Of a stretch of DNA of 64,000 nucleotides, positions 34,719-46,299 are shown in pieces. Under the pieces are notes generated by a model. That model was not told the origin of the DNA and searched no databases. It was given only the letters and a program-made list of their open reading frames with translations. The stretch comes from Prionace glauca (Eukaryota > Chordata > Chondrichthyes > Carcharhiniformes > Carcharhinidae). The DNA is taken from positions 26,004,000 to 26,067,999 of the forward strand of contig CM075734.1 of the NCBI GenBank assembly GCA_037974335.1, given 5' to 3'. Made by a program: the position numbers and the translations under genes. Position 1 is the stretch's first letter. Each line of letters starts with the position of its first letter.

Positions 34719-36430
34719 ACAGAGAGATCTAGCCATTATAGGTCACAAAGAAGTTGGTATGCAGGTCGAATGATTTATTCGGAATACCAATGGAATGCTA
34801 TTCTTTTTTATGAGAAGTAAAGATGTTATGCTTCAGTTATACAGGGCACTGGTAAAACCATATCTCGAATATGGCGTGCAGGTTTGGTCTCCTTACTTGA
34901 CAAAAGAGATAAATGTATTCAGAGGCAGTTTAGGGGAGGTTTACTAAATTGATATTAGGAACAAGCAGGTTGTCTTATCAGGATAGGTTGGACAGGCTGT
35001 GTTTGTTTCCACTAGGGTTCAGAAGACTGAGGGGTGACTTGATTGAAGATTATGAAGTGGAAAGCATGCTTGCCTCTGTGGGGAATCCAGAACTTGGGGG
35101 GACAGTTTTAAAAGTAGGAGTTGTTCTTTTAGGATAGATAAGGAAAATTCTTACTGTTTTGGATACTGTTGGAGGGGCTGGCCTCTCAGGGGAACGCAGC
35201 AGTAGTAGTAGCTAAATTCACAGCACCGTGGGTGGCTCTGCTGCTCAGAAGGGAAGCAGGAAAACTAGCAGTCACAGGGCTACAGTGATAGGGAATTCAA
35301 TGTCAGGGCAAACACAGACACTTCTGTGGTTGCAAATATGAATCAAGGATGGTATGTTGTCTCTCTGGGGCCAGGCGCCAGGATCAGGTGCAGTGCATTC
35401 TGGGGAGGTAGGTGTCTCGCCAGGGTCGTGGTACACATTGGTACCAACAACACAGATAATTTAAGGAATGAGAACCTGCAAGCTGAGTAAAGGTATTAGG
35501 AGATAAATTACAATGCAAGATCTCAAATGTAGTAATCTTAGGATTACACGCTAGAGAGAGTAGGCATAAGAGGATAGACCAAATGAATACGTGTCTGGAG
35601 CAATGACGTAGTGGAAGCAATTCGGATTCTAGAGGCATTAGGAATGGTTCTGGGGAAGATGGGACTTGTACAATCCAGACAGGCTGCACCCAGGAACCAA
35701 TATCCTTGCAGGGGCTTTTGTCAGTTTTGTTGGGGAGAGAGCACTAATGTGGCAGGGGGATGGGATCCCAGGAGTAGGGTCAGATAGGTCAGATTCAAAT
35801 CAGGAAAATGGAGGTAGAATATTAGCTAGTGATGTAGGAGTAGTGACAGACTTAGAATTACAGGAGAAGCAAAGTTTAAAAAGTATCCAGCAAGTGAAAC
35901 TGAGTATCACAAAGGTCAATGGGTTAATGGTACAGATAGACACAGGGCAAAGGAGGGGCAAAATTGGCAGCTCAATATTCCTGGTTATAGAATCTCCAGA
36001 CACAATGAAGTAGGAGATTTAAAAAGGGGTGGAGGTGGGGAGTAGCACTAATGGTTAAAGAATCAATTCCAATTGTGAAAAGAGATGATATGCTAAACGT
36101 GTCAACAAACATGGCTTTATGGGTTGAGCTTAGAAATAAAGGGTCAGTCACACTGCTAAGGGTATACCACAGACACCCAAATAGTGAAAGGGAGATAGAA
36201 AAATATGAAGCCAAATTTCTGCTTATAAAAACAAGAGGGTGATAATATTAGGAGACCTTATCCCAGTATCAATTGGGATTCAAAGGGTACTGAGAGAGAA
36301 AAATTCATGAAGCATGTCCAGGAAAATGTTTTCAACCAATTAGTCAGGGGGGACAGGTAGTGTCAAATCTAGACCACTATGGTTGTCTAGAGGAATACAG
36401 GGGAAGACAACACAGGGAAAGAACGTGTAG

Positions 36431-36762
36431 AAATCATAGAAATCCCACAGTGCAGAAGGTGGCCATTCGGCCCATCAAGTCTACACTGACAACAATCCCA
36501 TCCAGGCTCCACCCCCTCTTAGTTACCCTACTAATCCCTCTAACCTATAACATCCCAGGAAACTAAGGGTTAATTTAGCATGTCCAATCAACCTAACCTG
36601 TGCATTTTTGGAGTGTGGGAGGAAACCAGAGCACCCGGAGGAACACACACAAATACAGGGAGAACGTGCAAACTTCACACAGTGACCCAAGTCAGGAATC
36701 GAACCCAGGTCCCTGGAGCTGTGAGGCAGCAGTGCTAATCACTTTGCCACCATGCTGCCCCA
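36431..36762 (-). repeat. tRNA-headed SINE, full length, minus
   Basis: On the minus strand: head GGCAGCATGGTGGCAAAGTG with B box GGGTTCGATTCC, core GTTTGCACGTTCTCCCTGTA and GTGCTCTGGTTTCC, and tail CTTCTGCACTGTGGGATTTC. One of the better preserved copies. Confidence 0.9.
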
Positions 36763-37822
36763 AAGTTGTGATTTTCGACCTAAAGATAGAACAAAGCACT
36801 TTCTAAATGGTGGGAAACTAGAAGGAGGTCTATAGAGTCTTGGTGGTTCAGATACCAAGAAATTTAAAATGCCATGAAGAGGTATATAAACTAATGGATG
36901 GGAACACAATGCTGGTCTTCATATATCAAGATGACTGGAATACAAGGGGATAAAAGTCATGCTTAAACGATTGGTACAAAGAACTAAGCACTGCAGATAG
37001 CCTAGACGAATACAGGAAGTGCAGGGATGAAGTTAAAAAAAGGAAATCAGAGAGCATGAAAAGCATTAGCAAGTTAAAGAAAATGTAAATAGATTTAGAT
37101 GTTTTACCAATATATTAATGGTAAAAGGTTAGTTAAGGAACAAGTGAGACCTATAAGTGATGCTGAAGGAAACTTGTGTGTAGATGCAGAGGCTGTGGAA
37201 AGGGTGTAAATGAATATTTTGTCTCCGTGTTTATAAAGGAAAGGGACGATGCAGATATAGTAGTCCAGGAAGAGCACTGTTAAGACATTGGACAAGATAA
37301 CCATTAAGAGAGAGCAACCTTCAAAAGTTGATAAGTTGCCAGGGCCAGGCAGACTGTTTCTGAGGCTGCTAAAGGAGGTCAGGGAGGAGATTGCAGATGC
37401 TCTGAGGGTGATTTTTCCAAACCTCACGAGATAAAGGAGAACTTGAGAAATGCAAACAAAGTTCCATTGTTTAAAAAGAGATTGAAAGAAATGTCAAACA
37501 ATTATAGGCCAGTTCATCTTGTGTTGGTAGTGAGCAAATTAGTAGAATCAATCCTGAGAGATAAGATTGACTGTCACATAGAAATAAAAAAAGGGGCAGT
37601 CACACTGCTGGGGTATACCACAGACACCCAAATAGTGAAAGGTAGTTAGACCAGTCATGAAGAATTTGCCCTCATAAATGTGATTAAATCCTTTAAGACA
37701 GTGGTAAGAAGGATTGATGAAGGTTGTACACAACATCCACTGCACATGGATTTTAGCAAGGCAATTGACAAGGTCTCATGTGTCAGATTGGTGAAAAGAA
37801 ATTAAAGCACATGGGACATAGG

Positions 37823-39015
37823 GGGCCTGATTTTACCATTTTCATTCTAAGTGCTGAATCTGGGCGCAATTCAGATCCGACTTGGAAATCTGCTTTCCGG
37901 CACCCCATACGCACTTAGCTTCAAAAAATAAAATCATGGATCTGAATTGTGCTGTGGGCAGGGCTTAGCACACCCGAAATGATCAGAGTACCGAACTGCG
38001 CATGTGTAGTTAGAAAAAAATTTGAAAAAGCGCTCCCATGTTAGATCGCTCCCGGACCACAAAAGCGGATAAAGTGGCCCGGGAGCAAAAGGCGGGAGCG
38101 ATGGCCCTACAGACATCACTGCCCCTTTATCTCCCCTCCCGCCACCCCCCTCCACCAACGCCCTCCCCACAGAAAATAATCCGGGTCCCCTGCTTCCACC
38201 CCCCCCCCCCCCCCCCGCACCAGAGAATGGATCTGACCTGCCTCCCTCCCCCCACTCAGAGACACATCTGACCCGCCTCTCACCCCCTCCCCATTTCCTC
38301 CCTCCCCCACCACTGATCTGAGTCAGAGAGCCATTGGAAGTTCTGAACTCACCCCTTCAGTAGCTGGAGCGCCCAAAACAGACTTTTATTTACCATGTTC
38401 ATTTCGGCCCAATTCATAAGAACATAAGAAATAGAAGCAGGAGTAGGCCATTTAGCCCTTCGAGCCTGCCCCGCCCTTCAATAAGATCATAGTTGATCTG
38501 TAGTGGCTCAGTTACACTTTCCCGCTTTCTCCCCATAACCCTTAATTCTGTTGCCTACCAAAAACCTATCCACCCGTGTCTTAAATATATTTAGCAAGGT
38601 AGCCTCTACCACATCAACAGGCAGAGAATTCCAGAGATTCACCATCCTTTGAGTGAAGAAGTTCCTCCTCAACTCCGTTCTAAACTGACCCCCCCCCCAT
38701 CTTGAGGCTGTGCCCTCTAGTCCTGCTGTCCTTTCTGAAGAATCTCTCTACCTCTACCCTATCCATCCCCTTCCGGATTGGCTAACACGGTGGTAAAGGG
38801 GAAAATGCTGATAAAGTTGTACAGGCAGTTCATTAATTCAACTTAAATGCATGCAAATGCATTTAAATCGCTGTTGCGCCTGTTTCGGGCATGAATCGGA
38901 TCGCGGTCATTCCCGGGCCTTGACAGAGCGGGCATCTGCACAGACACAGAATGTGTTAATGGTCTCCTGCCCAACTTTACCTCGTTTTCGTGCCCGCAAT
39001 GATAAAATCAGGCCC
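37823..39015. mobile_element. non-autonomous DNA transposon with 18-bp TIRs
   Basis: Ends GGGCCTGATTTTACCATT (37823-37840) and, inverted, GGGCCTGATTTTATCATT (38998-39015), one mismatch. The interior is GC-rich, with C-rich low complexity around 38100-38320 and a poly-C run near 38200-38216, and has no transposase reading. It interrupts the RT region of CR1 copy B: the LINE reading resumes after 39016. No clear target duplication was seen, so superfamily is not assigned. About 0.84 kb without the nested CR1. Confidence 0.7.
38414..38771 (-). mobile_element. CR1 3'-end fragment, minus, nested
   Basis: Same family as 15486-17213: on the minus strand it covers the C-terminus (FTQ/NLWNS.. region) and the 3' UTR ending in CTTATGTTCTTATGAA. 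More diverged than the copy at 51983-52355. Nested in the TIR transposon. Confidence 0.9.
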
Positions 39016-39890
39016 AGTGTAACAAAGCAACTGGATAAAACTTGGCTTAGTTAGAGGAAACAAAGGGTAATGCTCAATGGATGCCCTTGTGAATAGAAAG
39101 TTGTTTCAAGTGGTGTTCCACAGGATTCAGTGTTGGGATTTTTACTGTTTATGTTATATATAAACAATTTGGATGTGAACGTGGGATAAGAATGATTGGG
39201 GAATTTGCAGATGACACAAAGATTGGTTGAAAATATGTAGAGAATAATTGTAATCTACGAAACAGTACAGATGAACCAGTGGAATGGCGGTAAAGAGGCA
39301 CATGGACTTTAAACACAGAAGTGTGAGGTCATGCATTTAGGGAGGTCAAACAGCTATATGAAGTACACAGTGAATGGGAATATACTGAGAGGGATAAATG
39401 AAGTGAGGAATCTTGGTGTACAAGTACATAGGTCCTTAAAGACAGCAGTACAAGTAGACAACGTTGTAAAGAATGCTCTCCTTCACTGGCAGAGACGTAG
39501 AGTATTAAAGTAAGGATATAATGTTGGAATTGGATGAAACACTGGTGAGGCCACAACTGGAATATTGTGTGCAGTTCTGATCACCACATTATAGGAAAGA
39601 CATTATTTCTGGAGAGTCTTCAGCAGAAGTTTACAATAATGTTGCCAGGGCTAGGAAAGCTTAGCTACAAGTAGTAATTTCGGTTATTTCCCTTAAAGCA
39701 AAGAAGGTTGATAGAAATGTACAAAATTATGCAGTGAACAGGTAGTGGGGATAGGAGAAAATTGTTTCCCTCAGCAGAAAATTCTAGAACCAGGAGACAC
39801 AGATTCAAGATAAATGGCTGAAGGTGTAGACAGTACATGAGGAACAACTTTTTTATGCAAAGGGTAGTGGATGTCTGAAACTTATTTGGC

Positions 39891-41123
39891 TGAAATTAAC
39901 TGAGACATTGTTATATGCAGAAATCATGGATTAATTTTAAGTGAATATTATAACCACTCACCTTTGTTGATGGGTTCAGTTTTACCATTATTTTATCATA
40001 TGATCTATTAAATTGTCACTGGCTTCTCAACAGTCCAGAAGATTCAGTTCTTACCATTTAGGTTTCAGAAACCAAATGCTTATGAAACAAAATTATAAAG
40101 TTTCAGGGACAAATACCATTTAACTCGATATGGGCATCTAAAAACATCATAAAAGAATAAGTGCTGTGTTGTAAATATAAATTCACAGTTGCATTCCCTT
40201 TACATTTATAAACCATGATAAATGTAATTTGAATGACAGAATACCAGTCTCCAGCCACCCCATATCATCTTTTAATATGATTTTCTGCTTTAGCAAAGTT
40301 TTGATTATTTTCAAAACATTTCCCCCATTGTCTACGAATCTGCAAGGCAAAACAAGGAAAGCATCACCTATAGATTTTGGTGCAGCTGAAACTCTACAAT
40401 TCCTAGCAAACAAGTACACCTATGCTAAGGAGCACAGGGAAGAAACACCATCACTGCAGATGGAAGAGTAATAGGGTCAAAGATAGAAGACAGAAGAAAA
40501 AGAGAAGTTGAACAGAAAACAGACAGTCACATAAACTGTCACATAGCCAAATAAAATGCCAGACTTTATTTTGATCAGCAAATTTCAAATGTTGGTAACT
40601 TTGGAAAAGGATTGTTGCTACCACACATGAGAGTTTAAAAGGATGATAGATCCTTTATTGTATGGAAATATGGCTAAAGCAGTCAGGTAATCCAATAATA
40701 TTGTCCACTCAACAAAAACAAAAGCATATCTTAAAACAGGTCAAAAGTAGCGACTTAGAAAACGTCATAAGGCTTTCTGAGTTTCTAACCTAATTAAGTT
40801 TAATGGTTGATGTTGCATTACTCAAATTTGAATGAGGTTCACAGCCAGGACTGAGCAGAAGCTAAATCTCGCTGAAACACTAAAGCTAATCCAATATTCA
40901 ACAACAGCTTAATTTACACAAATACATTTATTGAAAGAAAAGATGGTGTAGAAAGTAGATTTAATTGCATATTTTTGAATAATGCATCAGAAGCAAAGAT
41001 TATACAGAAAGACATTTTGAGAGAATTTAAAAACCAAATGATGTTTTCCAAGTCCAAGGAGAGCTGTAGTTGTAATAGTTCTTTGTAATTAAGCAATTCT
41101 TAAAGAAGTTAGAGGTCACTCAC
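39891..41123 (-). other. MATR3 intron 2, distal unassigned part
   Basis: AT-rich intronic sequence next to the first coding exon. It starts with donor GTGAGT at 41123. No recognised repeat. Confidence 0.6.
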
Positions 41124-42167
41124 CTGCACAGAATGAATGTTTAGATCACACAGCGAGCACAAGTAGGGGAACACTGCTGGCAAGAAACCATGGTAATCGT
41201 TTATGTTGTTCAGTGAAGGAGATCCTCGTTTTCTCTCAAAGAGAGACCTTTCATGTGTACGAGGAGAAGGAAGACGAGCAGCTCTTCCATAATCAGAATC
41301 AAATTTATTGAAATTGTGTGAAGGGTCAGAGAGGTGAATTTCCTCTCTGGAGAAATCATCGTTGCCTCTTAGTCGTTCACGCTCATAGTCCTTCCGGTCA
41401 TATCTACAACTTGACTCTCGAGAAGAATGACCGTGGCTATATTCAACCACTGAGTCAAGACTGGAGTCACGACTTCCATAATTACGTTTCCTAAAGTGTC
41501 TTTCTTCCTCCCAGTCATCATGGGAGACTCTGTAGGAACGGTCATGTCGTAGAGAAGCATCACCTCTGTTGTACTTTGAAGCTGCTCCTTCATTAGCTCT
41601 TCTCCTTTTTATCTCTGTAAGAATTTCTGGCAAGGATTCCGGTGTAAGTTTATCTTCAGGGTAGTGGCTCAGTTCATCCAAATCCCTGGATGAGAGACCA
41701 AATGCAGCTAGAATATTACTGGCCCTGTCTGCATCAATCTGTTTCTGAGCAGCATGAGATTGTTGATTCTGATTTCTAACTCCAAACAAGGAAGGCAAGC
41801 TACTGCTAGCAGTGTCGCTGTATCGTGAGGGCCCACCAGTTGAAGACATCAAACCTTTAGATCTCTGTCCCGCGCCTTGCGGGCCAAAGTTCTGACCCTG
41901 TCCCATACCTTGTGGGCCAAAGTTCTGACCCGGTCCTGTACCGTGTAAGCCAAAGTTCTGACCCTGTCCTGCACCATGAAGGCCATAATTCTGACCCTGT
42001 CCAGAATTTATTAAGCCAGCCAAGTGTGGATTCTGGCACAATGTCCCAAGAGCTGCTTGGATATTCAGAGGTGGACCTGCAGCAAGGCCTCCAGCATCTG
42101 CATCATGAAAACGACTCTTCCTCTTAGTACGCATTTGATTGCTCTGGCCTCTGCCAAAACTTGCCAT
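41124..42167 (-). CDS. MATR3: MATR3 first coding exon (N-terminus to zinc-finger cysteines)
   Basis: 348 codons. The start at 42167 has context CCAAAATGG, is the first in-frame ATG, and has an in-frame TAG seven codons upstream. Order: basic patch TKRKSR (13-18); four 11-residue units GQGQNFGxxGx (56-99); a block matching human MATR3 closely (DRASNILAAFGLSSRDLDEL, then YPEDKLTPESLPEIL and KRRR); a charged Ser/Arg/Asp/Tyr stretch with DDWEEERHFRKR; SLFERKRGSPS, and finally YLCSLCDLNIHSVQ, holding Cys337 and Cys340 of finger 1. The intron follows in phase 0. In human the same exon also carries the start codon and ends inside the finger. The GQNFG units have no human counterpart. Confidence 0.98.
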
Positions 42168-42332
42168 TTTGGCACAAGAGAGTGTCTATTTCAATACCGG
42201 TCAAAGCAGGCTAGAAGTTCTTTCTTGGTTAGTAGAAGTTCTAAAAAAGTTGTTTCACTGTCTAACTTGGTCTAAAAGATGGACGATTTCATAAACTACA
42301 GGGATGTAATTTCTCCAAGAATTTTTGTCAGG
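42168..42332 (-). other. MATR3: MATR3 5' UTR part of exon 2, with a 6-codon uORF
   Basis: Acceptor TTTTAACTTTCAG ends at 42333. The 165-nt leader holds one upstream ATG (42292), whose frame closes after six codons (MKSSIF) at 42272, out of frame with the main start. Confidence 0.8.
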
Positions 42333-44719
42333 CTGAAAGTTAAAAGAAAAACATTAGATCCAAGAATACGAAAGATTCGCAAGGATAGAGATTAGAGTCA
42401 GCTTCAAGTTTTGAAATTCAAAAATGATCTGTAGAAAGGCAAGTAGCTTAAAATAGAATTCAGTGCAATACTTATACAGCTGTATGAATGGAATGTATGG
42501 TGTAACCCATTTTTCTGCCCTTGAAATCAATCTTTAAAAATAATTCCACAAAACTTACCTTAATAAAAGTATTTTGCAAATATGTAATCAAGGACAGAGG
42601 AGTATGAACAAAATTATATGCAATGTGCATAGAACATAATGGTGTACAACCACCATTAATACATTAAATGCAAGTATTTCTAGATGTAGAAATAAAAGGC
42701 TTTCTGGATATTTCTGGAAGAAATTCAGTCTACTTTTTTTTTATTTCCAAGGCTTTAATAGCCATTTCAATAACAAAGTTCTATCTTTTGAATTATGTCA
42801 TTCTGGTGCTACAGCGTTGGTCACCAAGCATGTAAAGTACATCACTGTAGTAATTTGATGCAGAAAAGGTTGTAGGTAATATTTCAACATTGGCATATAT
42901 TGCCCAGTCAATTTAAAAGCATAGATCTGCAAAATACGAACTTCGCCAAATGCAAACTAAACTAACTTTGATGATATACAATTTATCCTTACTAATAATG
43001 TATAGGCCAAGTTTGTTCAGAAATACATTAATTAGTTCAGGGTTTTTCACAACACTTCAACCCAGAGGTGTTTCCTGGTTGTTTGTTTCTTCAAAGGATT
43101 GGGTAGATATGTAATAATTTATACTAAGAGAAAATAAGCAGTTATACATGAATAGAGCAGTGACAAAAGGTGGAAATATATATTCCACTCAGTGTACTCA
43201 TTTTTAAGCAGCAAAATTAAGTCACTTCAGTGCAGTTTTAAGGTCACCACCTCGTACTAATCTCCAAAATGTAAGTTGTCAGCCATTATGGTCACAGAAG
43301 AAAATAGTTCTTACAAAATGACCAGTTGGGTTTTGATTCAAAACAAAATCTAGTACCTACATGACAAGGAGAAGCATGAGCACAATTATGAGAGCTGGGT
43401 GGTCTCTGGAACAGCAGGCGATATTTTTATTCAAATATACGAAACACTGGAACAACGAACATAAATCAAGTGATCAGAAAATGTTCAACGAGAGTTGAAA
43501 AGAGCATTTAAGGTTTGGAGTATGAAGAAAAATGTGAAAATGCCATCAAAAAGACTAATAGCAGTAGAATGCATTGCAAGGGCACAAATTCAAAGTTCTT
43601 CTAACGTTACATGCATGATGGTGATGTAAAATTTAGATTTTTTTGGGCCATGTTAGTCACACTACATTCAAGGGGATACTGATGTGCTGAAAAGAGTACC
43701 AACCATAATTCCAGGACACTGGAATTTGAATTATAAAGAAAGATTCAAATTCTTGCTTTCACCACAGGTAAGATAAAACAAAACACTTTTAAAAAAAATG
43801 CATACAGGAATGAAAGAGGAGATGCAAGAAGTATAATTAACTTGAACCATGAGCGTATGTATATAAATAACGTCTTGAGCAAGGTATGAGATTAGAAGGA
43901 TTTGTTTCCTCAAAGAGGTGTGGAAATGTGATATTAACTCCAAGTAGAAAATGCTGTTTTGATGTTTGTTTAAAAGTATAGATGGACTGAATCAAATACA
44001 CAGTAGAACATGGCTCTGGCAGGTCAGAAGCTGTCATGCTTAAAAATACTCCAGCATGTATATTGCACAATGGATGATTACACAAGTAACCTGGAGCTTT
44101 TCTTGATATATTTTTGAGGTTAAGGAGAAAAATTGAAAACTTTTCCTCAGGAAATTAAGTTGGTCGGTGGAGTACATGATACAATGTTAAGAGAGGGAAC
44201 TGCTTGATGATACCTTTCATTATTCCATGCTTCCTAATCTTATAATGGCCGGTGAAGTGCTAATGGTGCTTTTGTATGAGGACTTTTTAGTTTGGATTGG
44301 GAAAAAGCAGGTTGCGCTCTGCATTTACATTGCAAAAAAAGCTCTTTTATTCGAGCATTAAAAACTTCTACAATGCAAATTATGCAAACATGAATATAAA
44401 AAGTGCCAAAAGGGAACTCCGTCTGTATACACCAAATGATCTGACTGTAGGAATGTGCACTTTGTAATGGACTGAACAAGTGCATTATTTTCTTAAAACT
44501 TGCACAATAAGTTTCATGTTTACTCAAATTATAGTCATTGCTATTGTAGCAATATTCAGTATTTAGATCAGGAGCTGAGAAACTTCTTCCCCACCTTTAC
44601 AAATCAAACTTATTTCAATGTCTTGATGTTATAATTTGCAATAGTGATTGCATTTCTAAAGTAATCCATTGGCTGTAAAATATTGTTTTCAGAGTAGTAA
44701 ATGGAATAAATACTTGCAT
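42333..44719 (-). other. MATR3 intron 1, 3' part, unassigned
   Basis: AT-rich, no recognised exon or repeat. Confidence 0.6.
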
Positions 44720-44721
44720 TA

Positions 44722-45125
44722 CAGAATGACTTTCACAATCTGAGGATGTCCCAAACCATATTTTTGTTGATTTAAATATTTTTGCATTATAATTACTGTT
44801 GCTGGAAACATGGCAATTAATTTACATTAATGACCAGATGTTTTTCATGTTGATTGAGGAATAAGTATTAACCAGACCTTTAGGGAAAAATTCCCTTCTA
44901 TTCCTCAAGTAGTGTCATAGGAACTTTTATGTCTATCCAAGAGAGCAGATGGGGCCACAGTTCAACATCACACCCAAAAGATGACATCTTTGGTATTATC
45001 TTTGTTCCTCAGCACTGCACTGAAGTATCAGTCTATATTTTTGGGTCCAAATCTCTGGATTGAGACTTGAATCCACAAACTTCTGACTAGAGATGAGGAG
45101 CTACCCATTGCTCAACAACTGACAC
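44722..45125 (-). repeat. second tRNA-headed SINE family, minus
   Basis: On the minus strand it starts GTGTCAGTTGTTGAGCAATG with GGGTAGC (A box) and GGATTCAAGTCTC (B box), then TCAGTGCAGTGCTGAGG and an AAGATGTCATC-like stretch, ending near GGGACATCCTCAGATTGTGA. Head and body differ from the other SINEs in the window. Confidence 0.75.
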
Positions 45126-45879
45126 ATTTAGCCCAGGTAAAGCACCTTTTATCATTATTTCTGCAATTAAGTTTGTTTCAACCAAAGATATTTGGGACAT
45201 GATGCAATTAATTTGACCCTTAACCTTCAAGTTTTAGTAATTTTGATTAAATATGTGACAAGAAAATAACCACTCCTCATTCAAAAATAACATAAAGGAA
45301 GCAAAACAATGGAGGTGACCGTTCCCAAGCTACTACCATTTTACTACTAACTCCTGCCAAAAGTATAGCTGCAATGTGGAAGAGGCACCAAGAGTGTTCA
45401 TTCCATCATACAATAAATACATAATGCTATAACTTCAAATTCTGATATCAGTTTAAATTCAATTTTGAATTGAAAGCTCTTTTTTATCGTTTGTAAGAGA
45501 AATAAATAAATCAATGTGAGTTTTCTGAACCCAAATTCAAAAGGCTGCACAGCTACAAAGCAGCCTTTCCAGTAACCCAAGAGGACCTTACGTACACAGT
45601 AGGTCTCAAATGATTTATTTTTCCAGTTTAACTAGCACAAATTTCTGGCACTTTGAAGAGTGATTGCTATCTTTAGATGTTAGAATTCCATCCAACTTGG
45701 TACAATGTGAACACTCTCAATCAATGCATCACAATTATAAAAAGCTGCATCAAAAGTACATTTTGATCAGTAATGATAGAATTTGGGAGGATTTAGCAAA
45801 ACTCAGCAGACCCACTCAGTCTGCAGAACAATGAATGCCTACCAATATGGTTGAAGTGTTGAAACCAATACTTGAACAG
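45126..45879 (-). other. MATR3 intron 1 stretch, unassigned
   Basis: AT-rich, no recognised feature. Confidence 0.5.
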
Positions 45880-46020
45880 ATAAAAAGGTAAATACTGCAG
45901 ATGCTGAAGTCTGAAGTAAAAACAGAAAGAATTGGAAACACACAGCAGGTCAGTCAGCATCCGTGGAGAAAATACATAACATTTCACGTGTTTACCCTTC
46001 TGGAGAACTGAAAAAGAAGA
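45880..46020 (-). repeat. SINE-like tail, minus
   Basis: On the minus strand: TTCTCCACGGATGCTGACTG, ACCTGCTGTGTGTTTCC, CTTTCTGTTTTTACTTCAGA and CAGCATCTGCAGTATTTACC. Same family as 26085-26185 and 55790-55930. Confidence 0.65.
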
Positions 46021-46057
46021 TGACAGGCATATTAATACAGTCAGAAAGGGGGAAGAA

Positions 46058-46066
46058 TATATATAC

Positions 46067-46097
<31 letters not shown>
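46058..46097. repeat. (TA/CA)n microsatellite
   Basis: ATATATACAT units followed by a pure TA run. Simple repeat. Confidence 0.9.
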
Positions 46098-46299
46098 AAT
46101 GACAAACAACAGGGAGAGAACAGAGTGCACTGAGAACCAATTACCTCCCAGTTAAGTAATAGAACAAAGCACCAAAGAAATAAAAAAGAAAAAAGGCACA
46201 TGTAAATGACTAAGGAAGTGAAACCCTTAAGGAAAGTGCAAGAAAATGGGAGATTATGGAAAATCAAGGAGGTAGTTATGAAATTGCAACAGGTTTGAA

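Larger units (their letters stand above)
31450..35150 (+). mobile_element. CR1-like LINE copy A, long and decayed
   Basis: Plus-strand remains, in CR1 order: an ORF1 esterase-like end (about 31480-31860), an endonuclease part with ETWLQDD (about 32340), a GVYR-like site and GDFNL-like sequence (about 32640), then RT with NYRPVNLTSVME (33940), SQHGFVKRKSCLTNLL (34050), RRAFDMAPH (34160) and a C-terminal FRRLRGDLIEDYE (35015-35055). Many stops and frameshifts; the 3' end is missing where copy B begins. Two SINEs and a Penelope fold-back element have landed in it. Confidence 0.85.
35151..39890 (+). mobile_element. CR1-like LINE copy B, near full length and decayed
   Basis: Plus-strand remains: ORF1 with an SGNH-esterase-like region (VIGNSM near 35290, HWYQQH-type block near 35430, DRLHPG near 35670), an endonuclease part with YHRHPNSEREIEKYEA (36165), and RT with LPGPG-like (37340), NNYRPVHLVLVVSKLVESI (37500), DFSKAIDKV (37755), GVPQDSVLG-like (39115), FADDTKIG-like (39200), NLGVQVHRSL (39410) and a C-terminal NYR/FTQ-type end (39850). 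Many breaks. A SINE, a TIR transposon and a CR1 tail are nested in it. A 68-bp endonuclease segment recurs within the RT part (see findings). Confidence 0.85.

Noticed and set aside
35666-36013. 115-codon plus-strand open frame
   Set aside because: It is the end of CR1 ORF1, with DRLHPG at its start, not a host gene.
38116-38313. Gly-rich 65-codon open frame
   Set aside because: It is the reverse of a C-rich low-complexity tract inside a DNA transposon.
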